Positions 34,892 through 43,472 of a stretch of DNA of 64,000 bases are shown one piece after another. Under the pieces are notes generated by a model, which saw only the letters and a list, made by a program, of their open reading frames with translations, did not search any database and had not been told where the DNA came from. Position numbers and translations under genes: made by a program. This DNA comes from Lelliottia jeotgali (lineage in GTDB: Bacteria; Pseudomonadota; Gammaproteobacteria; Enterobacterales; Enterobacteriaceae), in contig CP018628.1 in NCBI GenBank assembly GCA_002271215.1, positions 930,001 to 994,000 of the forward strand. The letters are read 5' to 3'. How positions within the stretch are numbered: the stretch's first letter is position 1; each line of letters begins with the position of its first letter.

Positions 34892-36970
34892 TTACGCCTG
34901 GTTTTTGGCTTTAGAGCGGGAGGTTCGAGACTCACCGATCAGCCAGTCAAAGAGGAAAATGATCGCCAGCATGACCACAATCAGGATCGAGCCGTAGGCA
35001 ATCGCCACGCCGTATTCGCCGTCTTCCACGCGGTTCAGGATGTAGGCTGTCGCCACGCGGGTATCCGGCGTGACGAGGAACACAATGGCGCTGACGGTGG
35101 TAATGGCGCGCACGAAGCTGTAGATCAGCGCCGACAGGATCGCCGGGCGCAGCAGCGGCAGCAGAATGTGGGTAATGGTGCGCAAGCTCCCGGCACGCAG
35201 GCTGAGGGACGCCTCGTCCAGCGACTTATCGATCTGCCCTAAGCCCGCAATCCCGGCGCGAATGCCGACCGGCACGTTACGCATCACCATCGAGATAATC
35301 ACAATCGCCGCGGTGCCGGTGAGGTAAACCGGCGCGCTGTTAAAGGCCAGGATATAAGAGACACCCGCTACCGTGCCCGGTACGGCGAAGCACAGCATGG
35401 TGGTGAACTCGATGGTCTTTTTGCCTTTGAACTGCTGGCGCACCACCACCCAGGCGATCAGCAGGCCAAAACCGGCGGTGATTGGCGCAGCGATCCCGGC
35501 GTAAAGCAGGGTGTCGAGCAGAGAAGGCCATGCGCCGTCGCTCATGCCCTGGCCGAACAGCTTGATAAAGTTATCCAGCGTCAGGGTGTAATCCACGCCC
35601 CAGTTGACCGTAAAGCTGCCGTAGAAAATGCTGCCGTAGAGCAGGGCGTTAAAGGCTACCCACACCGCCAGCAGAGCGACCACACTCCACACCAGCGTTA
35701 CCGGCAGCGGCTGCACGTCGCCGCGGTAGGATTTACCGGAGACGGTGACGTACGATCGCTTACCGATCCACATGTACTGGATGCAGAACACCAGCAGCGA
35801 GAAGACCAGCAGGAACGCGCCGAGGGTACTGGCGGCCTGATAATCGAGCTGAGAGCCGGTGATGTAGAAGTAGATTTGTGTCGCTAAAACGTCGAAGTTA
35901 CCGCCAAGCACCAGCGGGTTACTGAAGTCGGCCAGCGACTGGACGATCACGATCAGGAACGCGTTCGCCAGCGCCGGTTTCAGCAGCGGGACGAAGACGC
36001 CTTTAAAGGTCTGCCAGCGGCTGGCGCGCAGGGTGTATGACGCCTCTTCCAGCGAGGGGTGAATGGTTTTGATCGCCCCGTCGAGGATCATAAACGCCAT
36101 CGGCGTGAACGCCAGCACCTGCGCCAGCCAGATGCCGGTAAAACCGTACAGCCAGTTGGTGTTGGTCAGGCCGAACCAGTCGACCATCAGCTCGGTGACA
36201 TACCCGGAGCGGCCCATCATCAGCGTCACGCCCAACCCCACCACAAACGGCGGGGTGACGATTGGCAGGATCGAGAAGATGCGCCCGATGATGGCGCTGC
36301 GTTTGGCGATGCGTGTGGTGTAAATCGCCAGCACCAGCCCGAAGAAGGTACAGCCGATACCGACGGCAATCGACAGCAGGACCGAGTTGATGATCACCTG
36401 CACGATATGCGCCTGTGACAGCACGGTCATAAAGGCCAGCGGGGCGAACTCGCCGGCGTCGTTGGTGAACATCGGAATGAAAATGGCGATACTCGGCCAG
36501 ACGATAAAGATGCCGATCAGCACCACGATGGTAATCAGCGAGCCAATCACAAAGCGGTCGCCGCCCAGCCACTCCAGACGCGTCAGCGCCAGAGTCATGA
36601 TCGCGCCGAGGGCAACGAACAGCACGATAGTGGCAAAACCTAAACCGCGTCCTTCCACCGTCGCGCTGATGACGATAAAGGCCATGCACAGCAGCGCCCA
36701 GCCCGCGTCGAGGTAGTGACGGCTGCGCTGTTCGCGCTTCGCTTCGTTGAACGGCCGCACCAGCAGCAGGCTCGGCAACAGATACCACAGCCAGCTGATA
36801 TTGAAATGGGACCAGCTGTAGGCGTCGAGAATTTCCTCGCGCGTCGACTCCAGCAGGCCGTAATCCAGGCTCCAGCTCGGCAGCAGCGCAAACGCCACCC
36901 AGCCAAGTAAAACCCAAAGGAATACCGCATCCCGTTTTTTGACGGGATGAAGAGCGAGTGTGTGTGACAT
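34892..36970 (-). CDS. afuB: AfuB-type fused ABC permease
   Basis: The 692-residue membrane protein is longer than FbpB-type permeases because of extra N-terminal membrane helices before the first module. Two EAA-type loops are visible ([17 protein letters not shown] and [17 protein letters not shown]). The start at 36970 (MSHTLALH) is preferred; the longer reading begins in a REP unit. It forms the channel for substrate from AfuA and docks AfuC. Confidence 0.85.
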   Translation of the reverse strand: MSHTLALHPVKKRDAVFLWVLLGWVAFALLPSWSLDYGLLESTREEILDAYSWSHFNISWLWYLLPSLLLVRPFNEAKREQRSRHYLDAGWALLCMAFIVISATVEGRGLGFATIVLFVALGAIMTLALTRLEWLGGDRFVIGSLITIVVLIGIFIVWPSIAIFIPMFTNDAGEFAPLAFMTVLSQAHIVQVIINSVLLSIAVGIGCTFFGLVLAIYTTRIAKRSAIIGRIFSILPIVTPPFVVGLGVTLMMGRSGYVTELMVDWFGLTNTNWLYGFTGIWLAQVLAFTPMAFMILDGAIKTIHPSLEEASYTLRASRWQTFKGVFVPLLKPALANAFLIVIVQSLADFSNPLVLGGNFDVLATQIYFYITGSQLDYQAASTLGAFLLVFSLLVFCIQYMWIGKRSYVTVSGKSYRGDVQPLPVTLVWSVVALLAVWVAFNALLYGSIFYGSFTVNWGVDYTLTLDNFIKLFGQGMSDGAWPSLLDTLLYAGIAAPITAGFGLLIAWVVVRQQFKGKKTIEFTTMLCFAVPGTVAGVSYILAFNSAPVYLTGTAAIVIISMVMRNVPVGIRAGIAGLGQIDKSLDEASLSLRAGSLRTITHILLPLLRPAILSALIYSFVRAITTVSAIVFLVTPDTRVATAYILNRVEDGEYGVAIAYGSILIVVMLAIIFLFDWLIGESRTSRSKAKNQA

Positions 36971-36991
36971 AAGTTTTCCGGGTGTTGAGGA

Positions 36992-37027
36992 AAATGTAGG
37001 CCGGGTAAGGCGCAGCCGCCACCCGGC
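36992..37027. repeat. REP unit between afuA and afuB
   Basis: GGCCGGGTAAGGCGCAGCCGC..CCCGGC palindrome inside the operon, placed to stabilise the upstream afuA message. Confidence 0.8.
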
Positions 37028-37047
37028 ATTGACCACTTATCGCAGGC

Positions 37048-38079
37048 TTATTTACCCATCTTCACGTCGCTGACCCATTTGTTGATAAGCGCCTTGCGCA
37101 CATCCGTTGAGCCGTACTTGTCCATGTCGTAGCTGATCAGCTTCAGATCGTCGAGTTTGAGGGAGTTCGGCGAAGTCTCGGCGGTGGTGTTGGTCAGGAT
37201 TTGGTAGGATTTGCCTTTCTTCCATGCCAGTTCCTGAGCCTCTTTTGACAGCACCCAGTCCACGAACAGCTTCGCGTTCTCTTCGTTGCGCGCGCCTTTC
37301 AGGATGCTGACGCCGCCGATTTCATACCCGGTGCCTTCGCACGGCGAGATCAACTCCAGCGGTGCGCCTTGTTCTTTTTCCAGCGAGTAGTCGTGCAGGA
37401 AGCCAATGCCAATGGCGGTTTCACCGCGCGCGGCGTTACGTGCCGGGGCGATGCCGGATTTGGTGTACTGAGAGACGTTACCGTTAAGCTGTTTCAGGTA
37501 GTCGAACGCCTGATCTTCACCCCATAACTGCACGAAAGTCGCCAGTGCGGTATAGGCGGTGCCGGAGCTTTGCGGATCGGCAATCTGGATCTCGCCTTTG
37601 TATTCCGGTTTGGTCAGATCTTTCCAGCACTTCGGCACCGGCAGATTTTTCTCTTTCAGGCGCTGGGTGTTGACGCCAAAACCGAGAATGCCGACGTACA
37701 CGGCGGAGGAGAGATTGCCTTTCACCTTCGCCGGATCGCGGAATTTCTCCATGATCTGCTCAAGGTTTTTCGATTTGTACGGCTGCAACAGCCCCATTTC
37801 ACCGGCCTGCGACTGCGGATCGAGCGTGCCGCCGTACCAGACATCCGCCTGCGGGTTTTTCTTCTCGGCATCGACTTTCGCCAGCGTGCTGCCGGAGCCG
37901 TTGCGGATGAATGAGGTTTTGACATCGTACTTATCGCCGAACGCTTTGGTTTCGGCTTCGCACATTTCGTTGGTGGCGCTGCAATAGACCACCAGACGGC
38001 CTTTCGCCTGCGCGGCCCCGGTTAGGGTGGCGAGCGCGATCCCGGAAGCAATGAGGGTAGAGAGAAGCGTTGTTTTCAT
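37048..38079 (-). CDS. afuA: AfuA-type periplasmic sugar-phosphate binding protein
   Basis: The 343-residue precursor has a Sec signal peptide (cleavage near AQAKGR), then a class II binding protein (RLVVYCSATNEMCEAE, ADVWYGGTLDPQSQAG). The conserved STNEMCEAE-like start and paired cysteines are as in AfuA, whose Citrobacter rodentium homologue binds glucose-6-phosphate, fructose-6-phosphate and sedoheptulose-7-phosphate. It starts 12 bp after the UhpC-like MFS stop, so it is probably cotranscribed with it. The historical ferric annotation of AfuA should not be carried over. Confidence 0.83.
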   Translation of the reverse strand: MKTTLLSTLIASGIALATLTGAAQAKGRLVVYCSATNEMCEAETKAFGDKYDVKTSFIRNGSGSTLAKVDAEKKNPQADVWYGGTLDPQSQAGEMGLLQPYKSKNLEQIMEKFRDPAKVKGNLSSAVYVGILGFGVNTQRLKEKNLPVPKCWKDLTKPEYKGEIQIADPQSSGTAYTALATFVQLWGEDQAFDYLKQLNGNVSQYTKSGIAPARNAARGETAIGIGFLHDYSLEKEQGAPLELISPCEGTGYEIGGVSILKGARNEENAKLFVDWVLSKEAQELAWKKGKSYQILTNTTAETSPNSLKLDDLKLISYDMDKYGSTDVRKALINKWVSDVKMGK

Positions 38080-38091
38080 TATTCAGCCCTT

Positions 38092-39393
38092 TTAAGACGT
38101 TATGTGACTGCGAGAAGCGGTGATGCCCGACATCAGCAGCGGCATCAGTAATAAACCCATCAGTACGGCGGCGATGGAGAGCAAACTGAACATCCCCGAC
38201 CAGCCGTAACGTTCAATAACCAGTGACAGCGGCCATCCGGCCAGCGACGCCCCGAGATAGGCAAAGACGCCGAGAAAACCGGTGATCGAACCTGCCGCCT
38301 GCTTGTGTCCGCATTCGACGGCGGCAAGACCGATCAGCATTTGCGGGCCGAAGACAAAAAATCCGACCGCAAAAAAGCACATCGCCAGCAGGGCGTAGTG
38401 GTGAACCGGCGCCAGCCACAGGGCAGCGACAGAGACCATCAGGCCCAGCGTGAACAGCAAAATCATCGGCGCACGTTGCCCGCTGAACAGCAAATCTGAA
38501 CCCCATCCGGCGAACAGCGCGCCGAGCAAACCGCCGACCTCAAACAGCATCACCGTCGCGTTGGCGCTGAGCAGATTGACGCCGTGGCTTTCCGACAGCC
38601 AGATGTTGCCCCAGTCGTTCAGCGCGATGCGGATCAGATACACCAGCACGTACGACGCGCCGAGCAGCCAGATCATCGGGTTTTGCAGCATGGTGGTGCG
38701 TAACATCTGCCACAAACCCATCGGCGGACTTTGCTGCTCCTGGCGCAACTCCAGCGGATCGTTGCGCCACTCCCCGACCGTTGGCAGACCCTCTTCCTGC
38801 GGTGTCCCCCGCAGTTGTGTGGTCAGCCAAATGCCGAGCACAATGCTGATAATCCCCGGTGTCAGCATCGCGGCCTGCCAGCCCCAAAGATGGGCGGCAA
38901 GCGCACATATCAGCGGAATAATCGCCCCACCGATGTTGATGGAGGTATTCCAGCATCCCCACCAGAAGCCGCGCTCGTTGCGCGAATACCAGTGGGTGAG
39001 CAGGCGCGCGCACGGCGGCCAGCCCCATCCCTGAAAGAATCCGTTCAGCGTCCAGATGAACAGCAGCAGGCCAAACGAATCGCTGAAGGTGAACAGTACG
39101 TTCAGCACGCCGGTGGCCAGCAGGCCGATCCCCATAAACGCCCGCTGTCCGTGGCGGTCGTGCCACAGTCCGGCGGCAAATTTCGACAGTCCGTAGCTCA
39201 GATAAAACAGCGACCCGATAAGCCCGATGTCACTTTTGCTCAGCCCTAAATCCATTTGCAGCGCGGGCAGAATGTAATTGACGCTTTTTCGCGTCAGGTA
39301 AAACGCCGCGTAGCCGACGGCCATGCACAGCAACAGGCGTGGGCGCAAAGCCTGATAGCGTTGAGAAATCTGTTCAGCAGACAGTGCGTGCAT
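38092..39393 (-). CDS. UhpC-like MFS sugar-phosphate sensor/transporter
   Basis: The 433-residue protein has about 12 membrane segments and is of the organophosphate:phosphate antiporter (UhpT/UhpC/GlpT) group, with the motif LYLSYGLSKFAAGLWHDRHGQR and the GFFQGWGWPPCARLL stretch. UhpC is a receptor-like MFS protein that signals external glucose-6-phosphate to UhpB. The start at 39393 (MHALSAEQ) is chosen over 39519, which would run through the kinase end. An inverted repeat lies in its promoter gap. Whether it transports or only senses is not decidable here. Confidence 0.82.
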   Translation of the reverse strand: MHALSAEQISQRYQALRPRLLLCMAVGYAAFYLTRKSVNYILPALQMDLGLSKSDIGLIGSLFYLSYGLSKFAAGLWHDRHGQRAFMGIGLLATGVLNVLFTFSDSFGLLLFIWTLNGFFQGWGWPPCARLLTHWYSRNERGFWWGCWNTSINIGGAIIPLICALAAHLWGWQAAMLTPGIISIVLGIWLTTQLRGTPQEEGLPTVGEWRNDPLELRQEQQSPPMGLWQMLRTTMLQNPMIWLLGASYVLVYLIRIALNDWGNIWLSESHGVNLLSANATVMLFEVGGLLGALFAGWGSDLLFSGQRAPMILLFTLGLMVSVAALWLAPVHHYALLAMCFFAVGFFVFGPQMLIGLAAVECGHKQAAGSITGFLGVFAYLGASLAGWPLSLVIERYGWSGMFSLLSIAAVLMGLLLMPLLMSGITASRSHITS

Positions 39394-39447
39394 GGCGTTC
39401 TCCGTTTGAGCTGACTGTAAGAAAGTGCAAGGCAAAAGGGATGAGAG

Positions 39448-39471
39448 AAAGTCTGGAGTGGCTAAGACTTT
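39448..39471 (-). promoter_or_regulatory. Inverted repeat ahead of the MFS gene
   Basis: AAAGTCT (39448-39454) and AGACTTT (39465-39471) are 7-bp arms with a 10-bp spacer, in the 85-bp gap between the kinase stop and the MFS start. It could be an operator for the UhpA-like regulator or a weak terminator of the kinase gene. Confidence 0.4.
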
Positions 39472-39478
39472 TTCCTGG

Positions 39479-41020
39479 TTAGTGCGGTGTTTGTTGCAAA
39501 ATTGTGGGCAGGTTAACAATTACGCGGGTGCCGCTCTGCGATTCCAGCGTGAATTCGCCGCCAAGCGCGTGGACGCGCTCGCGCATACCCTGAATGCCAT
39601 AGCCGGGCGTGTTATCGGGCTGAATCCCGCTGCCGTTGTCCGACACGTCGAGGATCAGACGATGATTCTGCTGGCGCAGCACGATCCGTACTTCGCTGGC
39701 ATCCGCGTGTTTACTGACGTTATTCAGCAGCTCCTGCACCAGGCGATAGAGGGTAAAGACCAGGGTTTCGTTTTGCGGCGGCGCGTCCAGCTGCCAGTCA
39801 AAACGGCAGGTGATGCCGCGTTCGGGGAAGGCAAATTCATTCACCAGATGGTGCAATGCTTCTTTCAGCGACAGTTCATCCAGCACCGGCGGGCGGAGCT
39901 GGCGCAACAGCTGGCGAGTGGAGTGGTGAATGCGCCGCGCCAGCTCGTTGATCTGCCCGGCGGCTTCGACTGCCAGCGCCGTGTCTCCCGCGCGTTTCAC
40001 CAGCTGAGACTGGATTTGAATCGCCGTAATGTTCTGACCGATTTCGTCGTGCAGCTCGCGGGCCAGGTGTTTGCGGGTGTCCTCTTCGGTGTGGATCAGC
40101 TTTTCAGTGAGCTCCCGCCGCGCCTGTAGCTCTGTTTCGAGCCTGCGGCGATAGTGGTCGAGATTCAGGGCTAATTGCTGCTGGCGGCTGATGGCAATCC
40201 CCAGCCCGATGCCCAGCAGCGACTGGGTGGCGAGGAAAATCTCCAGCTCCAGCAGATCGGAAAACCCGACGCCCACCTGACGGGCAATAGTGATCATCAT
40301 GCTGCCGAGTAGCCCGGAGAGCACGCCGCCCTGCCAGCCAAATTTCCACGCCATCACCACGTTTGGCAGGAACACCACTATCAGCAGCAGCCGCTCCAGC
40401 GCGGGGGAGAGCACCATTTGCGTGCCGATACCGATGATGAAAAACAGGCTGCACCAGATAATCAGCGAGGTGCGCAAGGGCGGGTTGGTGGTGTCCAGCC
40501 CGAGCAGATGATACCGGTGCTGCTGGCGTAAAAATTCAAACACCAGATAGACAAACGGCGTTAGCAGGACCCCGCCGGTAAACGAAGCCAGCCCGAGCAG
40601 CGTGGCCGGGCTTTGCAGAAATGGCGCGAGGACCAGCGTTTGCAGCAGGGCGTTGACGCTCACCGCCGCAATCAGCAGGGACAGGCGCTGCCAGTAAAGC
40701 GGGAAACGGTGCCAGTAACGTTGTACGGCGTAAGCGGAGATCAGCCCGAGCGGCGGCGCTGCTAGCATCAGATAGCTGGTCAGCAGTTGTTCGCTGTGCA
40801 GCCACAGAATCGCGGCCAGCGTAGGCAACACCACCGCGGGCCAGAAGCGGCGTGACAGAAGAATGAGTAACGCCAGATAAACGCCCTGCGGCAGAAAAAG
40901 CACCGCCTGCTGGCCGTTGTGGGTGAGGTAAAAACTGAGCGTCCACAGCATCAGCCAGCCGGTTCCCCAGGCCAGCATAATGAACAGAGACAGCACAATG
41001 TGCCGCAGGGAACGCCGCAT
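39479..41020 (-). CDS. UhpB-like sensor histidine kinase
   Basis: The 513-residue kinase has an N-terminal MASE1-like bundle of about eight membrane helices (to about residue 275). A HisKA_3 segment with the phospho-acceptor histidine follows in ARELHDEIGQNITAIQ, then an ATPase domain (ELLNNVSKHA, DNGSGIQ, GYGIQGMRERV). This layout is that of UhpB. It overlaps the regulator stop as TGATG, so translation is coupled. It should phosphorylate the adjacent regulator when the UhpC-like protein detects sugar phosphate. Confidence 0.87.
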   Translation of the reverse strand: MRRSLRHIVLSLFIMLAWGTGWLMLWTLSFYLTHNGQQAVLFLPQGVYLALLILLSRRFWPAVVLPTLAAILWLHSEQLLTSYLMLAAPPLGLISAYAVQRYWHRFPLYWQRLSLLIAAVSVNALLQTLVLAPFLQSPATLLGLASFTGGVLLTPFVYLVFEFLRQQHRYHLLGLDTTNPPLRTSLIIWCSLFFIIGIGTQMVLSPALERLLLIVVFLPNVVMAWKFGWQGGVLSGLLGSMMITIARQVGVGFSDLLELEIFLATQSLLGIGLGIAISRQQQLALNLDHYRRRLETELQARRELTEKLIHTEEDTRKHLARELHDEIGQNITAIQIQSQLVKRAGDTALAVEAAGQINELARRIHHSTRQLLRQLRPPVLDELSLKEALHHLVNEFAFPERGITCRFDWQLDAPPQNETLVFTLYRLVQELLNNVSKHADASEVRIVLRQQNHRLILDVSDNGSGIQPDNTPGYGIQGMRERVHALGGEFTLESQSGTRVIVNLPTILQQTPH

Positions 41021-41649
41021 CAGTGGCCCGTCAGCAGCTGGTTGTCGAGCGCGAAATGCACCAGCTCAATGGTGCTGCTGCACTGTAATTTCCCCAGCAC
41101 GTTGGCGCGATGGACGTGAACGGTTTTATGGCTCAGTTCGAGGGTAAAGGCGATGGCTTTGACGCTTTCGCCTTTGACTAAGAGGTCGAACACTTCCCGT
41201 TCGCGCGGGGTGAGGACATTGAGCACTTTCGACACCGGCTGGCCGCCGCGCAAAGCTTTGACCGCATCGGCGCACAGATAATGGCCGCCCATGCCGACGG
41301 AACGCACCGCCTGCACCAGCTCTTCCGGGCCGCAGCGTTTGGTGAGGTACCCGCTGGCCCCGGCGTCGAGGGCGCTTTGCACAAAGGCGGGCGTGTCATA
41401 AATGCTCAGAATGATGGCGCGGAACGTCGGGCGCTGCTGGCGCAGGCGCTTGAGCAGGCTGAGTCCGTTTTCATCCGGCATGGCGACATCCAGCACCGCG
41501 ACGTCAATATCGCTGTGTGTTAATGCAGGCCACGCATCGGCGGCGCTGCTGTACTGGCCTTCGACCACCAGGTCGTCCTCCAGATTTAAAAGCTGCGCAA
41601 AACCAGACCGCACCACCACATGGTCATCCACCAGCACCACTTTGATCAT
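41020..41649 (-). CDS. UhpA-like response regulator
   Basis: The 209-residue NarL/FixJ-type regulator has a receiver domain (VVLVDDHVVVRSG acidic pair; VAVLDVAMPDENG phospho-acceptor Asp at about 53; GYLTKRC lysine). It ends in a LuxR-type helix-turn-helix (LTPREREVFDLLVKGESVKA, HKTVHVHRANVLGKL). It is the first gene of a six-gene minus-strand cluster (regulator, kinase, MFS, afuA, afuB, afuC), so it most likely activates the importer genes. Confidence 0.87.
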   Translation of the reverse strand: MIKVVLVDDHVVVRSGFAQLLNLEDDLVVEGQYSSAADAWPALTHSDIDVAVLDVAMPDENGLSLLKRLRQQRPTFRAIILSIYDTPAFVQSALDAGASGYLTKRCGPEELVQAVRSVGMGGHYLCADAVKALRGGQPVSKVLNVLTPREREVFDLLVKGESVKAIAFTLELSHKTVHVHRANVLGKLQCSSTIELVHFALDNQLLTGH

Positions 41650-42311
41650 TGCTTATTTCTCTTACCGAAGTTGATATCCATGATGCCTGTTGCGCCGGGC
41701 GTGGCAATAAGCTGAACGCGGTTATGTAACCTGCGTAACAAAAATGCAATAAATTAAAAACCTTTGCCAATATCCCTTCCGGTATCAGGGCAGGGCGTGG
41801 GTATTGTCTTTTTCAGAGAGCGGAAACCGAGGCACGTTAATATATGAATCAATTTGTCTGTTTATTGCCATGGTGTGAAAACAGGTGAAGGAGATGTAAC
41901 GCATTGCTGCTGCGAATAGTGATTTTACCTCTGCCTGACGCGGCGGATTCATTATCTTGTGGTTCAATAACCTATTATTTCATGTTTGGTTAGTATTAAA
42001 ATCTAATTCTAGGTTCTGCTGTATTTATTATTCTAATTTAATCTCTTATTTGTTGGAGTTGTTTGTTATTGACTGGAAGGGCTATTTCGCCTTTTTTTTC
42101 GGTCATTACGGGTTACTATTTATTGCATCAGCGAGGCGCAATCCGAAATACACAATCAGGTTTGAACTTGCTGGTGAATATGTTTAGAGGTTTTTTGATT
42201 GATGAGGAAATTAAGCCGGAGCATTTATCTGGCTCGGGAGAGTTTTGCTCAAGATTCATTAATCAAAAATCTTATTTGTGTGTCATTTCCTTAAATTACA
42301 GGACCACTTTT
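41650..42311. other. AT-rich promoter region between uhpA-like and fimbrial genes
   Basis: A 660-bp divergent gap that must hold the promoters of both the minus-strand UhpA-like gene and the fimbrial operon. A small palindrome GGTTA-tg-TAACC lies at 41720-41731. I saw no large inverted repeats or recombinase gene of the FimB/E kind near the pilin promoter, so phase inversion is not supported. Short readings here lack ribosome binding sites. Confidence 0.5.
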
Positions 42312-42827
42312 ATGAAACTGAATAACGTTTTTTCTGCTCTGGTATTGGCTTCAGGTTTAACTGCATTTGGCGCTCAGGCCGATCAAGGTAGCGGCGTGGT
42401 GACCTTCACCGGCTCGGTGATTGACGCGCCATGCTCCGTTGCGGCGGGCGATGACGATCAGACCATCGACCTGGGCCAGGTTTCCAGCTCCGCAGTGGCA
42501 AACGGCGGCACCTCTACGCCGGTTCCTTTCTACATCCACCTGGAAAACTGCTCTGTTGATACGGCCAGCACCGTCTCCACCACCTTTGCCGGCGCGGATT
42601 CCAGCGTTGACGGCGCGGTACTGGGCGTGACCGGCTCTGCAACCGACGTGGGCATCGTGATGACCGACGGCGACAGCAATGCGATCACCCTGGGCGAAGC
42701 GACCGTAGGCCAGACCATTCAGAACGGCGACAACACCCTGGCGTACTCCGCCTACATCATCGGTGGCGAAGCGCCAACTGAAGGTGATTTCACCGGTGTG
42801 ACGAACTGGACTCTGGCATACGAATAA
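42312..42827 (+). CDS. Major fimbrial subunit (pilin)
   Basis: The 171-residue precursor has a Sec signal peptide (cleavage near AQADQG) and a type 1 pilin fold: SVIDAPCSVAAGDDDQTIDLGQV with the first cysteine, LENCSVDT with the second, and the C-terminal beta-zipper ending in NWTLAYE. It polymerises into the fimbrial shaft by donor-strand exchange. The ATG at 42312 is chosen because the signal peptide begins there. Two hairpins follow the stop, a common means of raising pilin levels above the downstream genes. Confidence 0.9.
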   Translation: MKLNNVFSALVLASGLTAFGAQADQGSGVVTFTGSVIDAPCSVAAGDDDQTIDLGQVSSSAVANGGTSTPVPFYIHLENCSVDTASTVSTTFAGADSSVDGAVLGVTGSATDVGIVMTDGDSNAITLGEATVGQTIQNGDNTLAYSAYIIGGEAPTEGDFTGVTNWTLAYE

Positions 42828-42841
42828 GGTTTCACCTTATT
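42823..42841 (+). terminator. Hairpin over pilin stop codon
   Basis: AATAAGGT-ttc-ACCTTATT, a perfect 8-bp hairpin containing the pilin stop codon, is followed by a second hairpin AGGCGGCC..GGCCGTCT at 42856-42877. These are likely mRNA-processing or attenuation structures between the major pilin and the rest of the operon. Confidence 0.55.
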
Positions 42842-42916
42842 CCACGATGTTATTCAGGCGGCCTGTTTGGGCCGTCTGATATTCCACTCTGACCGAATAA
42901 GAGAAAAGGGATTGCG

Positions 42917-43471
42917 ATGCATTTTTTATTATCTACATCGACACCGCCGATCGTGAAAATCTTCCTTTTTCTCCTGTCTGGTTATTGCCTGCCATTACTG
43001 GCGGCAAACCAGGGGGACGGCGCAATATTCATTAAAGGGGAGGTGCTTTATACCCCCTGCGCCATTGATCTTGATAGCCGAGATCAGACGATTGATATGG
43101 GAGAAACCCCCGTCGCCGAAATAGCCACCAAAGGCTATGGCCCAACGCGTCATTTTACCGTTCGTTTAATCAATTGCCTGATGCTGCCCTCACCAGGGAA
43201 CAGCCAGTTCGACTCTGAGTATTACCAAATCACCTTTGATCCCATGACCGGAACGGAACGTTTTGCCATTCGCGGTGAAGCCGAGGGCATTGAACTCACC
43301 ATTCGCGATACCGACGGCAATCTCGCGGTGCCCGGCGTGGCGCTTCCGGCGAAAGAGGTCACCCGGGGAAATATCGATCTTCACTATGCGCTGCAGATGG
43401 TAAGCGACGGCCAGCCGCTGAAATCAGGGACGTATCAGTCGCTGATTCGCTTCAGAATGGATTATTACTGA
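42917..43471 (+). CDS. Minor fimbrial subunit (PapH-like position)
   Basis: The 184-residue precursor has a signal peptide (cleavage near LLAANQ) and a pilin fold with the cysteine pair in LYTPCAIDLDSRDQTIDMG and RLINCLML, and C-terminal strand LIRFRMDYY. Its position between major pilin and usher matches PapH, which anchors and ends the fibre in Pap-type operons. That role is inferred from order only. Confidence 0.82.
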   Translation: MHFLLSTSTPPIVKIFLFLLSGYCLPLLAANQGDGAIFIKGEVLYTPCAIDLDSRDQTIDMGETPVAEIATKGYGPTRHFTVRLINCLMLPSPGNSQFDSEYYQITFDPMTGTERFAIRGEAEGIELTIRDTDGNLAVPGVALPAKEVTRGNIDLHYALQMVSDGQPLKSGTYQSLIRFRMDYY

Positions 43472-43472
43472 G

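Noticed and set aside
41957..42187. 76-codon hydrophobic reading upstream of the pilin gene
   Set aside because: AT-rich leader sequence with no ribosome binding site; the pilin signal peptide starts later at 42312.
41650..42311. Phase-variable (invertible) fimbrial promoter
   Set aside because: No matched long inverted repeats or adjacent FimB/E-type gene; the small recombinase at 9952 is over 30 kb away.
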